DNA of 64,000 bases from Ostrinia nubilalis. Taxonomy: Eukaryota; Arthropoda; Insecta; Lepidoptera; Crambidae. The DNA lies in assembly GCF_963855985.1 (NCBI RefSeq), contig NC_087099.1:12306001-12370000 (forward strand), written 5' to 3'. Position 1 is the first letter of the stretch. Each line of letters opens with the position of its first letter. This document shows positions 13,401 to 22,547 of the stretch, piece by piece. The notes beneath the pieces were generated by a model. That model was not told where the DNA came from. It ran no database searches and saw nothing but the letters and a program-made list of their open reading frames with translations. The position numbers and the translations under genes are program-made.

Positions 13401-16337
13401 ATTGATGGTGAAAACGGGCAGTAGCCCGCCAGATAAAGCGACGATTTGCTACCAGAAAATGAACCTTAAAGCCAGGCTACTTACGTTCAAAATCATCAGC
13501 CACATCTCCAATAGTGCCTCCAAAGCAGTCATCCATAGGCCCGTGGGGCGCAGCCTCCATTTGTCTCTCATGTGCGAGCGTAGCGAGAGTCAGGACACTC
13601 GCTAGTTGTAGCAACAATTTGCTACCAAAAAATTAACCTTAAAACTCGGCTACTTACGTCCAAAATCATCAGCCACATCTCCAATAGTGCCACCAAAGCC
13701 ATCATCCATGGGACCGTGAGGCGCCGCTTCCATTCGTCTCTCGTGGGCAGGTGTTGCCAGTGTTGGGACACCCGCCGCACTTGTACTGGCCACACCCGGG
13801 TCTTTGCCCACCAGTTTTAGCAACAATTTGCTAATAGAAAATGAACCTTAAAACTCGGCTACTTACGTCCAAAATCATCAGCCACATCTCCAATAGTGCC
13901 ACCAAAGCCGTCATCCATAGGCCCGTGGGGCGCCGCCTCCATTCGTCTCTCGTGGGCGGGTGTTGCTAGTGTTGGGACACCCGCCGCACTTGTACTGGCC
14001 ACACCCGGATCTTTGCCCGCCAGTTCTAGTGATGAGCCGTCCGCGAATAGTAAGTTACTCTGAAAGATAAAGATACGTTTTAGTCAATTTTTCGAGATTT
14101 AGGTAATGTTAATTCAATCTGAACCATGAATGAAAACTGATGGTTAACCCACTCCTAATACAAACATAATATTAAGCTTACTTAGTGGGGTTAAAAGGGA
14201 GGAGGAAGATTATTTCTCTCCCTTAGTTGGTATCTACACTCTTATAAAACAATTTTTAGGTTAGCTTTGTTTGTTGAGGGCAGATTTTCTACACTTGGTT
14301 TTAGTTATTAACATAACTGGTTAGTAATAGTCAAATCTCACCTGTTCCAAGCCCTCCTCATTCCCGATAGCCTCTCGCATGATATCAGGGTTATCGGTAT
14401 CGAACCCCATGTCTCCGAAGCCATCGTCATGAGTCACCAGGTTCAAGGAACCGTAGTCCTCGCGCATTGTGATCTCCTCAGCTCGGGACTGATTGAGGGA
14501 GTACTGCACTTCAATATCCACTTCACTGTAAAAGAAGATAGTTATGCAGTAAAACTAATTACATTCAAAGGATCAAAATAAGATTCATACAAATTATGTT
14601 ATACAGTAGAACGCCGATTATCCGAACGCCGATTAACCAAATCGCCAATTATCCGAATCGATCCTAAGCGTAATATAAAAAACTAGCTGACCCGGCGAAC
14701 TTTGTTCCGCCTTAATGGCAATAAATAAGCAGACTTTTATAATTTCGAACGGGATAAAAAAGTATCCTATGTCCTTCTCCTGGCTCTAAACTACCTCCCT
14801 GACAATTTTCAGCTAAATCGGTTCAGCCGTTCTTGAGTTATAAGTGGTGTAACTAACACGACTTTCTTTTATATATAAAAAATTAAAACCAAGTAATTTT
14901 TGTTTTGATTTGTTGTAACAAGTTGGAACTAGCAGAAGTCTAGATATATTTCAACTTGTAGAACTGTAAACACAGTAAATAAAGTTTCTTCTATGTGTGA
15001 CAGTTAGTTTTTAGCACACTTTTTGTTTATTACCAGTCTATGTCCGATTATCCGAATCGACCCTGGTCCCAATTAATTCGGATAATCGGCGTTCTACCGT
15101 ACTAGTTTTAAGATGCATAAGTCTACAACATTGTGCAAATAAATATTTGAATTTGAACTTAAATAATGTCCGCCAACAATAGCCAAACTGTGTCAGTGTC
15201 AGACTACCAGTTCAAAAGTCTGGAGTACAATCCCCGTTATCCACTAAACTAAGATTATTAACTCTGTATACCAACATTGGAGCAATAATTTGAATTTGAC
15301 TATTGAGGTCAACAACCTACTTCTAACCCAAGCATACATTTAGCAAGTTAAGTAGGAGGGGTTAGCAAGGAGTTCATTAATTTAATAACTAATATCATTA
15401 ATTTAAGTTTTAGTTAGGAATATCATTAATTTAATAACTAATTTGAGAAATACAAATTCAGTATCATCATTAATTATGATGGTGAATATTACTGGTGCAA
15501 ATACTTACTTCAACTCAGGCATAGCTGTGTCAAAGTCATGGAATACTTCTGGCAAAGTGATGGCGTTCATGGCGGCCTCCCGATGCTCCTCTGGCAAATC
15601 CACCATGCCTGGCCGGAAGGCCATCTAAAAGAAAATACCCATTAATTTATTGTACTGCCATTGAGGATATGTACAGAGAGAACTTAAAACTAAATGCTTT
15701 ATTATAAATGATATTTTACAAAACTTAACACTTTTTACAGTAACCTTTATATGTAGGTCATTGTTTCCTGAAGCTTATTTTGTTAAATCTAAACAAAATC
15801 AGGATAAAAACAATGAACAATCTCTTGATCTAAGATTGTTTTGAATTGTAAAAGTATGTTAGTACCTATCACAAAATTAATAACAACGTGGTAAATAATT
15901 ATTTATAGTTCATTCATACATACAACAGTGAAACAACCTTCATAATATTCAGAGAACTCATCCAGTTTGTAACTTAGTAAACTTTTTCTATTTTACATAA
16001 AAGTACATCTCTCGGCCACCCTAGTTAATCTGAAAATGTATATTACACAAAACAAATGAACGGAGAGAAACGAACATACCTTGATCTTGACAAAAGCCTC
16101 ATTACAATCCTGCAGCAAATACTTTGCCTTCCTGGAGTAAATCCTGACAACACCCAGCAACAGATGGCCAGATGTCCTTAGAGCCATTTTCACTTTTGGC
16201 TTCAAAATACCATCTACAGACTTCTCAATGTTAGTCTCAAACACATGAGCTTTTGTCAACTTCTTGTCCCAATGCGCAGCTAGCCAAATCTTGGCCAAGG
16301 GGCCTTTCTTGGCCAGCACAAAATGTGCGTAAAACAT
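1410..16337 (-). CDS. Rad21: Rad21/SCC1 cohesin kleisin subunit (C-terminus beyond window)
   Basis: Kleisin that closes the cohesin ring between SMC1 and SMC3 and is cut by separase at anaphase. Exons in transcript order: 16337-16080, 15624-15509, 14525-14342, 14059-13867, 7475-7360, 5426-5299, 4778-4544, 3968-3824, 3361-3141, 2270-2157, 1497-1410. All junctions are GT..AG and phases match, giving 599 residues so far. The start [18 protein letters not shown] is the conserved SMC3-binding N-terminus. Exon 2 carries [18 protein letters not shown]. Exon 3 contains [14 protein letters not shown] and DNPDIMREA, so the candidate separase site D-I-M-R has its Arg near residue 175 (about 172 in human RAD21). 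The exon at 3361-3141 holds [19 protein letters not shown], typical of the family. The C-terminal winged helix that binds SMC1 is not in the window; its exons should lie left of base 1. The 6.4-kb intron 7476-13866 contains the P-like transposon. Identity is firm; use of duplicated exons is uncertain. Confidence 0.95.
1804..1914 (+). repeat. Arm of foldback MITE family A
   Basis: Second copy of the sequence at 9-116, ending in TTTGTATTTACTCTG, inside the Rad21 intron between the exons at 1410-1497 and 2157-2270. Only one arm is present here. Just upstream, 1590-1780 has short inverted motifs around GACAACTTC that are too diffuse to classify. Confidence 0.7.
2902..3113. mobile_element. Foldback MITE, about 55-bp inverted repeats
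   Basis: The left arm starts GGTCTGTGAGCACGTAG and the right arm is its reverse complement ending CTACGTGCTCACAGACC. The arms enclose a GC-rich centre in a 212-bp unit. It lies in a Rad21 intron only about 30 bp from the donor at 3140. No clear target duplication is visible. Confidence 0.85.
4039..4166. repeat. Imperfect inverted repeat, MITE-like
   Basis: CTGAGTCAGTGCCGGAGC at the left pairs with the reverse complement of the right end, ...CTCACTGATTCAG. Both arms also contain GGGAGCGGCACG or its complement. About 128 bp, in a Rad21 intron. Confidence 0.55.
4176..4481. mobile_element. MITE hosting a second nested MITE
   Basis: The outer arms begin CCCTTACTAATAAAA and end TTTTGTTAGTAAGGG. 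They continue inward through GTTGAACACTGTTTTA and its complement, about 45 bp each. A 189-bp PIF-type MITE (4239-4427) has inserted between the arms, so the outer element is older. Confidence 0.8.
4239..4427. mobile_element. PIF/Harbinger-type MITE, TAA target duplication
   Basis: Termini GGCGATTATCACACTGC and its complement GCAGTGTGATAATCGTC are flanked by TAA at 4236-4238 and 4428-4430. The interior is GC-rich with CCGCGCTCCGC motifs. Same family as 7693-7882. Confidence 0.85.
4544..4778 (-). repeat. Rad21: In-frame 129-bp tandem duplication inside a Rad21 exon
   Basis: Two nearly identical GC-rich copies start at 4542 and 4671, period 129 bp, or 43 codons. Each encodes [14 protein letters not shown] followed by a proline-rich stretch ending SVRPM. 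The 24 bases between the two copies have GT..AG ends but are far too short for an intron and are open in frame (VSVSMLSQ), so the whole 4778-4544 block reads as one 235-nt exon. Its phases fit both neighbouring exons. The predicted protein therefore carries the segment twice. Confidence 0.75.
5410..5700. repeat. About 77-bp tandem repeat spanning a Rad21 splice acceptor
   Basis: Three copies start at 5410, 5488 and 5564, plus a degraded fourth near 5640. Each unit contains the minus-strand acceptor CTTTAG and the first bases of the Rad21 exon (GCTGAGATCGACGCAG). Only the leftmost copy runs into the full exon 5426-5299; the others are decoy-like acceptor copies upstream of it. Confidence 0.8.
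5942..6195. mobile_element. MITE with AGTACGGCCAAC termini
   Basis: The left end AGTACGGCCAACTAGCAGCG pairs with the right end CGCTTCTCGTTGGCCGTACT. The unit is about 254 bp in the Rad21 intron and has no credible ORF. A minus-strand open frame across it shows no family signature. Confidence 0.7.
6205..7281 (+). repeat. 356-bp tandem repeat (three units) containing a LINE 3' end
   Basis: Near-identical units start at 6205, 6561 and 6917. Each contains a plus-strand fragment reading [19 protein letters not shown] then [10 protein letters not shown] and a stop. That is the C-terminal tail of a Jockey-like non-LTR reverse transcriptase. The unit border sequence (CTATTCAAAGACAAAGAA) recurs at 7282 beside the Rad21 donor. 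A truncated LINE together with Rad21 intron sequence was therefore amplified. Confidence 0.85.
7693..7882. mobile_element. PIF/Harbinger-type MITE, TTA target duplication, abutting the P-like element
   Basis: GGCGGTTATCACACTGCGCC and its complement bound a 190-bp GC-rich unit flanked by TTA at 7690-7692 and 7883-7885. The right TTA is immediately followed by the P-like terminus TGCCTGTTTTCACC at 7886. Confidence 0.88.
7886..13420 (+). mobile_element. Apparently complete P-element-like (THAP) DNA transposon
   Basis: 5535 bp bounded by 43-bp terminal inverted repeats at 7886-7928 and 13378-13420. They start TGCCTGTTTTCACC and TGCCCGTTTTCACC and differ at one base. It contains one six-exon transposase gene (8596-12668) with about 700 bp of AT-rich sequence on each side. 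The insertion lies in the large Rad21 intron, antisense to Rad21, and splits a duplicated Rad21 exon. A weak 8-bp match, TAGCACTC (7682-7689) and TAGCCCGC (13422-13429), could be an old target duplication, since P elements make 8-bp duplications. The neighbouring MITE now separates it from the left terminus, so this is tentative. Confidence 0.88.
8596..12668 (+). CDS. P-element/THAP9-like transposase, 871 aa, six exons
   Basis: Spliced frame: 8596-8696, 8935-9179, 9401-9454, 9864-10016, 10488-10574, 10693-12668. All introns are GT..AG and phases agree, giving 872 codons with no stop until TAA. Residues 1 to about 90 form a C2CH THAP zinc finger: C-V-I-C near residue 9, FPLDSDR, a Trp after CRM, then FVCGGHF and a Pro near IPTL. 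A basic linker and probable coiled coil follow. The transposase body has [33 protein letters not shown] and [12 protein letters not shown]. These correspond to the acidic catalytic positions and the GTP-binding/insertion region of P transposases. The length compares with about 750 aa in Drosophila P and about 900 in human THAP9. A host-domesticated gene is less likely because the inverted repeats are intact. Confidence 0.9.
13421..14059 (-). repeat. Rad21: Tandem copies of a Rad21 exon (three, plus a split fourth)
   Basis: The most upstream copy, 14059-13867, is the best exon: it starts [20 protein letters not shown], ends DVADDFG, and joins in phase at both sides. A second copy (about 13830-13658) keeps the coding stretch [20 protein letters not shown] through DVADDFG and its GTAAGT donor, but its best acceptor gives the wrong phase. 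A third (about 13602-13480) keeps [15 protein letters not shown] to the donor but is diverged. A fourth is split by the P-like element, with one piece at 13421-13455 and the other near 7640-7690. The last two exons' intron flanks are copied too, so whole exon-plus-intron units were duplicated. Confidence 0.85.
14604..15099. mobile_element. Tigger/pogo-like non-autonomous element with a nested repeat
   Basis: Termini CAGTAGAACGCCGATTATCC and GGATAATCGGCGTTCTACCG are flanked by TA at 14602-14603 and 15100-15101, as in Tc1/mariner-type elements. The interior (about 14684-14880) holds a common lepidopteran repeat beginning ACTAGCTGACCCGGCGAAC. Located in a Rad21 intron. Confidence 0.8.
16080..16337 (-). 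CDS. Rad21: Rad21 first coding exon (kleisin N-terminal domain)
   Basis: Encodes residues 1-86, the SMC3-binding N-terminal domain, from ATG at 16335-16337 to a phase-0 donor (GTATGT) at 16079. A likely leader splice acceptor (TTTCAG on the minus strand) lies at 16385-16386. The preceding 5' UTR exon therefore lies further right, near 16.4-16.8 kb. Confidence 0.95.
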
Positions 16338-16385
16338 TGTGGTAGTTTACAATAACTAGTCCAGTGGTTACATCAACTTTGTTCT

Positions 16386-17620
16386 GAAACCGAAATTAGG
16401 AAGTAAGTAAAAAAGGTTATAAATCTAAAGCAGTATAAATAATCAAATGCAGATCTCAGAGCACTCTCAATATTTTAATACAAAGCTTTACAGACTGTTT
16501 ATAAACCAATAAACTGTAACGAATAGTAGCAATTTGGCGCCCAATCTTTTAGTTACGTTTCACGGTTTCCCCATGAAAATTAACAAGACTACTGTAAACC
16601 GTAACCGACTTTAACTATATAAAAGGATTGTTTTTAAAGAACAGTTAATAATTACCAGGTTTTATTAAAATAATTTGCAAAATTTCACTTCACACACAAC
16701 GTAAACATGACAACAAATTTACGCTTTCAAGATGGCGGCGAGCGGCACAGACTATAAACATAGAGGATGATGGACCATCGACACATAACTGCCGAATAAA
16801 AACGGTATGTAAAACGGTAAACTATAAAACTCAGATGATTAGTAAAACCCATAAAAATCCTTATTTGTTCATGATAATCGTCAATTTCCATTTTAATCAT
16901 ATTCTTATTCTTTCTACGCTAATCAGAAGTAAAGTCACAAAAAATGATGAACCATGTTTTATTTAAAGACAAAAGCGTAGTGCAAGACCAAAGTTATTTT
17001 CCTGTAAATGTGCGCAATATGGTTACTTATATGGCATGCGCGGTTCCTAAACGCTATAAATTCATTTATTTAGATTTAGGAACCTTTCATGCTGACCGCT
17101 AGAAATACCGTTACGGTATTTTATTATTCACACGTATCTCTTTAGTCTATGAATGCTATTTTAATCTGTGGGAGACTAGGATTTTTTAATCTGTTAATTG
17201 AACAGGGTTGCCAGCTTACAAAGCTTTACCCAAATTGTAGGAACAAATTAAATGCTGATCGCATTCTATTAACTATTTCTCATAATAAAGTTTATTGGAT
17301 TTTTGTGATACGTTCAACAGCTTTTAAGCTAAAAGACAGACCACAACGCGTTTTGATCACTTTAAAACCTCCAAATCCACTTCCACACCACTTAAAAATT
17401 TCAGCTTAACTCAATGATATAATAGGCAGGCAAGGGGCAAGCAAGGCATAGTTGGTTGGATTGGGAACAAGCACATCAAGTGTTTTGAGAAAGACATCGT
17501 TGTTGCTCTGTAATATGAAATTGGGTAGTCAGATATTTAGGCTGGCATACTAAACTCTCCCTGAAAAGTGTACGTCACGTCATAAACGTCAGTTTCACAG
17601 AAAAGGATCTGTCAGTTTCA
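16386..17620. promoter_or_regulatory. Divergent promoter region between Rad21 and RpL15
   Basis: About 1.2 kb separates the Rad21 leader acceptor from the probable RpL15 start. The piece near 16720-16760 is less AT-rich and contains CAAGATGGCGGCG, resembling YY1-type elements near housekeeping-gene starts, so Rad21 transcription may begin close by. I see no coding exon in the rest; a small ORF at 17149-17409 has no supporting features. The head-to-head layout suggests shared regulation of two housekeeping genes, which is inference. Confidence 0.4.
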
Positions 17621-17640
17621 TTTTGTCTTTTCCGGTTTAC
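17600..17640 (+). promoter_or_regulatory. RpL15: Probable RpL15 start with pyrimidine (TCT/TOP) initiator
   Basis: TCTTTTCC at 17626-17633 fits the polypyrimidine initiator of ribosomal-protein genes, with +1 at the C at 17627. The leader intron would end at 17887. The start is inferred from the motif, not from transcripts. Confidence 0.45.
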
Positions 17641-17908
17641 CTGTGGTGTGTGTGAGACGTACGTGTGTTTAAAATCTCTAAATATCTTGATAATCTTCTA
17701 TTTTACTGTTTTGGTTATTTGTTAAACTTAAAGTTTATTGGTTTCAGTGGTTTATAATGATATATTTTGTAAATTAAGCACCTATTTCAGTGTTAAAATG
17801 TCCATCGGGGCGGGTCTTGAATCGCTTTATTTGTGGCCAGACCGATGATGTGACTTCTGATCAATTTATTATTGATTTTGTTGCTAGGTCTGCCACAGGC
17901 TTCCAAAG

Positions 17909-19214
17909 ATGGGTGCCTACAGATATATTCAGGAATTATATCGAAAAAAGCTGAGCGATGTTATGCGATTCCTCTTGCGTGTCAGGGTATGGCAGTACCG
18001 CCAGTTGACCCGTATGCACCGCGCTCCCAGGCCTACAAGGCCCGACAAGGCTAGGAGGCTAGGATACCGTGCCAAGCAAGGTAATTATTCTTTGTGATCA
18101 ATCTTCATGTCGATCTCTTCAAGATAGCGGTACTATGTTAACCACGCTTTGTTTTTAGGTTATGTGATCTTCAGAATCCGCGTACGCCGTGGAGGTCGCA
18201 AGCGCCCGGTCGCGAAGGGTGCCACCTACGGCAAGCCCAAGAGCCACGGTGTGAACCAGCTGAAGCCCACACGCAACCTACAGTCCATTGCTGAGGTAAG
18301 CAAATACTTCATTCCGGTTATTAGAAACATGCCCCATGGTTTCCTAAATGTGTTTACAGATATTCGTTTAATTATTCAGCAAGACTTGTGGTATTTTTTG
18401 TTATCTATGAGACCCATGCTTTTTTTGTCCACAATATTTGTTTACTAATTATCACAAGTCACCATGTGGCTAAGCTGTAGTGGGCAATGGATAGTCTCAC
18501 TTTAGGTTGTGAATCTTTAGCTTTGTGGCACTAAATTGTTATTAAACATGTGCTATGAAAATAACCTTCAAACCCATGTGGGGCATGCTTGATGTTTCTG
18601 GAGTTCAATGACTTCATGTAGATTACTCACTTGCATTTGAACCTTTTTTAATATGATTAAATCTTGGCTATGAACTGTTATTAGGTCTGCATTTAATTTT
18701 ATTAATTCTGTTTTCTTCCAGGAACGTGTTGGTCGCCGCTGCGGTGGTCTGCGCGTGCTCAACTCCTACTGGGTCGCCCAGGACTCTTCATACAAATACT
18801 TTGAGGTCATCCTCATTGATCCTTCACACAAGGTAATTTATTTTAATTTATAATTAAAACTTTTTTGACTGTTTTATTCTTTATGATGAACAACTATGTC
18901 ATGCACCAATCTGAAAGGTTTTGCTGAAACTTCACCTACCATTTTTTCTGATATTGCCAACCCTTTCACTACTCAACAATATCATTGTTCCTTTTTCTAA
19001 CATTCATTTGTTTGTACAGGCTATCCGCCGAGACCCCAAGATCAACTGGATCGTGAATGCCGTTCACAAGCACCGCGAGATGCGTGGTCTTACGTCAGCC
19101 GGTCGCAGTTCCCGCGGTCTTGGCAAGGGCCACCGCTTCTCGCAGACCAAAGGAGGCTCCCGCCGTGCCGCCTGGATCCGACGCAACACGCTGCAACTCC
19201 ACCGCAAGCGATAA
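17909..19214 (+). CDS. RpL15: 60S ribosomal protein L15 (eL15), 204 aa
   Basis: Structural protein of the large ribosomal subunit. Coding exons 17909-18080, 18159-18295, 18722-18832 and 19020-19214 give 615 nt, exactly the 204 residues usual for eL15. The protein starts [19 protein letters not shown], contains RHRAPRP-type basic motifs, [36 protein letters not shown] and ends LQLHRKR. The start sits 21 bases after a leader acceptor (AG at 17886-17887), so at least one intron lies in the 5' UTR. Poly(A) signal AATAAA is at 19290-19295. Codon use is GC-rich at third positions, unlike the TE genes nearby, as expected of a highly expressed gene. Confidence 0.98.
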
Positions 19215-19289
19215 ACACTACATTCGTGACGTCATTGACTTTCTATTTGGTTTATACCGTTATTGTCAGATGGAAAGCCAGTGGTTTTT

Positions 19290-19295
19290 AATAAA
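19290..19295 (+). terminator. RpL15: RpL15 poly(A) signal
   Basis: AATAAA, 76 bases after the stop codon, followed by a GT-rich stretch (GTTTGGGTTTGATTTG) suitable for cleavage-factor binding. Confidence 0.7.
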
Positions 19296-19429
19296 CTTTA
19301 ACTCCAATGTTTGGGTTTGATTTGATCATTTAATTTGCCAAATAGAAGTTAAAGCTGGTAAGTTTTACATAAAGAAAATGAAATGTCACTGTAAAAGTTG
19401 TACCTATGTACTAATTTAGTAATTGTTGT

Positions 19430-20010
19430 GTTACAGAAACCTGAGCCACTGACTAAAACCACCACACTTGAAAAGGTAATTATTTTTTTTACAAATAGTA
19501 TTTTAGTGCCTAGATTAGCCGCGATTTTATGATGATATAATGCATAATGAATGCGCAAACCATGATTACCACGCATTTAAAACTTCCTTGGATGGCTGAA
19601 CATCACACTTTTTTATTATTAATTTATCTAAACCCTACACATTTTCATATACCTTTTCTTGTTTTCTAGATTTGCGTGCCTGTTCTTCATCAACGTCTGC
19701 ATTTTTCCGTGTGTTTAACAGGTAATTAAACTTTTTAACAAGTACGAACTGTCCAAATTCATTTTAGATTGCTTGTTAAAAATTTATGTTAACGAGAAAA
19801 TGAAGTTGGAAATAGTAAAATCTTATCTAGGTGAGGATATTGTTACTTATTTTCAATAAGCCTCAATCCGGTGAGATACATTTTATAAAAGCTTCACCAG
19901 TGGTGTAGCCTAAATTCAAATAGATGCGAATCTGTTCGTATATTTTTTTTGCGTCCGCAGATGTGATAAAAAACGACAGACCAATGATTTGTTTCTTTGT
20001 TTTGCAGGTA
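19430..20010 (+). other. Exon-like segments downstream of RpL15, no gene recognised
   Basis: Three short segments have acceptor-like and donor-like borders on the plus strand: about 19437-19475, 19671-19720 and 19968-20007, each followed by GTAAT. They do not join into a protein I recognise. They could be decayed exons, read-through exons or chance. The rest of 19300-20050 is AT-rich with nothing else visible. Confidence 0.25.
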
Positions 20011-20062
20011 ATCATCGGCGGAAAGCTAGATACGTTTTTTATGAAGTGTTTTAACTTTTTTT

Positions 20063-20459
20063 CAGGGTTCGAGGATATATATCAAGGGATATATATCTTG
20101 ATATATATCGGATATATATCCGATATATATCAAGCCGGTTTTAATGATATATATCAACTTTTAAAATTTGTTACTGTATTTGTACTTTTTGACATGAGAT
20201 TTTTATTTTTTTAGTTGATTTTGCCGTATTTAAAAGAAATTTTATGTTTTTGCTTTATTTGTCTAATTTTAAGTTTTAAAAACATTAAAAACATGTTTAT
20301 GTAACACTTATGCAATAGTATTCATGAATAATACAATAAAATAATAGTATGGCTTTCATACAAAATTGATATATATCAAAGTTGATATATATCAGATATA
20401 TATCATAAATATCCGATATTTTGATATTTATAATAAATATCGGATATTTTCGAACCCTG
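20063..20459. mobile_element. hAT-type MITE made largely of GATATATATC palindromes
   Basis: Termini CAGGGTTCGA and TCGAACCCTG are flanked by a perfect 8-bp target duplication CTTTTTTT (20055-20062, 20460-20467). Both subterminal regions carry runs of GATATATATC, CCGATATATATC and similar palindromes. The middle is AT-rich with no ORF. Confidence 0.85.
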
Positions 20460-20559
20460 CTTTTTTTTGGTTACATAATAAACTTGACGGTTACAACGAT
20501 ATTTAATTTTTATTTATCTATCCCTACTTAAACTTAACCACACACACACAAGGCAGCAT

Positions 20560-20740
20560 ATAGGCACATTGCCTGACGACGACTTTAAGCAATATTGGGA
20601 GTCTTGAGATGTCCTTTCCGGACTCTATACACAATGCCAAATTCCATCAAACTCGGTTCAGTGGTTTAGGCAACACAGACAGTTGTGTACTTTCGCATAT
20701 AATATTAGTAGGGAGGGAAGTAAGGATGGCTTCGTAGTGA
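20560..20740 (+). repeat. Dispersed lepidopteran repeat fragment
   Basis: The stretch ending CATATAATATTAGTAGGGAG, preceded by AAACTCGGTTCAGTGG, matches a widespread 3'-end motif of lepidopteran interspersed repeats that I recognise by eye. Similar motifs occur near 24467-24950 and 14684-14880. Confidence 0.5.
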
Positions 20741-20899
20741 CAAAATTCATTATGTCCTCCATAGTTTCCCGTTACATACCCCTATCTCGAACCGTGTTCG
20801 AGAGAAATCAAGCCTACCTATATTTGAAACAGGACAATACAAACAAATCTGTCCAGAATACGTAAGACTTTCAACAAACGTTGGACGGGGCACATAGTT

Positions 20900-21034
20900 C
20901 GCAGCTGATGGACATTGAGGCAGGAACGACTCGAGTGGCGACACGGGCCGGAAGACGTAGTGTGGGCAGGCCTTTCACTAGGTGAACCGACGTTCTGGTG
21001 AAGGTCAGCGGGTAGCGCAGGACCGGTTGTTGGT
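20900..21034 (+). mobile_element. Degenerate LINE 3' fragment
   Basis: Plus-strand pieces such as RRSVGRP correspond to the reverse-transcriptase tail seen complete at 41164-41305 and 61820-62050. It is interrupted at 21035 by a later insertion. Confidence 0.6.
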
Positions 21035-21285
21035 CTTCGGAGAGAGTTGCCCTTCTATTCTAAGGGCGACAGTTTGAGTGAGGCTGCGGCCAAAGCGTGG
21101 GGGTACGCACGTGGACGACTTAACGGCGCCTTACGTGCTACTCCACTAAGCGCCACCCGAGGGACCCGTCAGGTTTTTAGTGGGTAGGCCCTGCCCTTCT
21201 GGCAGGGAGAGCCCCACATAACCCACCGGAATCCCCGGACCGGTGGGTATGCATTTCAATACATTTTCGACGCAAAAAAAAAAAA
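21035..21285 (+). mobile_element. 5'-truncated retroelement with poly(A) and 15-bp target duplication
   Basis: A 251-bp insert ends in a run of A and is flanked by GGACCGGTTGTTGGT at 21020-21034 and 21286-21300. This is target-primed reverse transcription into an older LINE tail. Too short to assign to a clade. Confidence 0.8.
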
Positions 21286-21429
21286 GGACCGGTTGTTGGT
21301 GGAAATACAGGGCGGGATCTCCTACCAACACAATAATGGCTATTCCAGGATAGACATGTCTACATATTTTTTTCGTTAAGGATTCGTTGGATCATCCAAC
21401 TTGGATGGGGGAAGCTTCAAGTTTAAAAC

Positions 21430-22547
21430 CAAGGTACAATTAGGTATTCTTTTATTTGAAATTTCTATAATCTTAAAAAGTAAATAACAATAATATCTTT
21501 TAGCATAGAAAACTATTAGGTACCATAAATATATTCACAATGAATTTTTGATAGGTGAGATGAGTAGATCAAAGAATTTATAAGAAACTGCTGCAATGAA
21601 AGTGATTGTGTTTTAAGAAATAACTCAAATGTTACATGATTAAAATCGCACTTATTTCTAAATAAATACAAAATATATTTTATACATAAATACCTATGAT
21701 ACTATTTACAACTTGCGAAGACCAATTATATTATAATGTTTTAATTACACCGAAGGGAATATGATCATTAGAAGTTAGATAAATAAAAAAATACATCTGG
21801 AAAATTTGGACGGCTAACTATGAATTGTCTCGCAATTTTTCGTTTGTGCAAGCTACTAGTTAAAAATATACAATAATAAGCAAGATTTTCTATAAATATA
21901 AAAATGTACTTAACTAAACACGAAAAGCCAACAGCAACTTTGCATTGCTGTCATGTTCAACATAGACAACATAGTAATTTGTTAAACAATTCTAAAAATT
22001 ACTTACAAAACCAATTAATAAATCACAGCATACTTGAAAAATTTATCCCCACTAAGTACATACATCCAATTTCACTGCTTAACTTTCTATTATGTAATTT
22101 CTGTCAAATACTAACATTCAATAATTGATTAATGATTTTTATAAATTAGCTTAGTAAATGTTAATAATCAAATTCCTTTATTCAAAACGGATCACTTATT
22201 CCACTTTATAATGCTAACATCTATGTTTTGTTGCGCGGCAGATCTTCAATTGGGTCATATCGAAATAGAATACAGCACACGGACTAGTATAGTAAAAAGA
22301 ACATCTAAACTATATGATGAGAACAGAAGAAAGGAAATTCTAACAATTGTAACGTTACATACGATAACATTGTTAAGTTGAAAATCATTCGGTGAAGTTC
22401 TCATGATACGGGCTGTACTGATCGCTATTTTAAAAACGCACCCTGTTTATGCACATACGTTAGAATCTAGGGGAATCTCAAATAATTACGCAAGCACGCC
22501 TGTATTTCGCGATAATGTACGTTATGACTTAGGGTTTAGGTTGAAAC
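21430..22547 (-). other. Tmub: Probable 3' UTR of the TMUB-like gene
   Basis: AT-rich sequence after the stop with no coding exon. A minus-strand AATAAA lies at 21451-21456, and other AT-rich sites lie nearer the stop, so the end is not fixed. An ORF at 21904-22128 on the plus strand has no support. Confidence 0.45.

Noticed and set aside
17650..18721. C/D-box snoRNA in RpL15 introns
   Set aside because: GATGATG and CTGA motifs occur near 17846-17860 but only about 18 bases apart, with no terminal stem; no complete box set found in the other introns.
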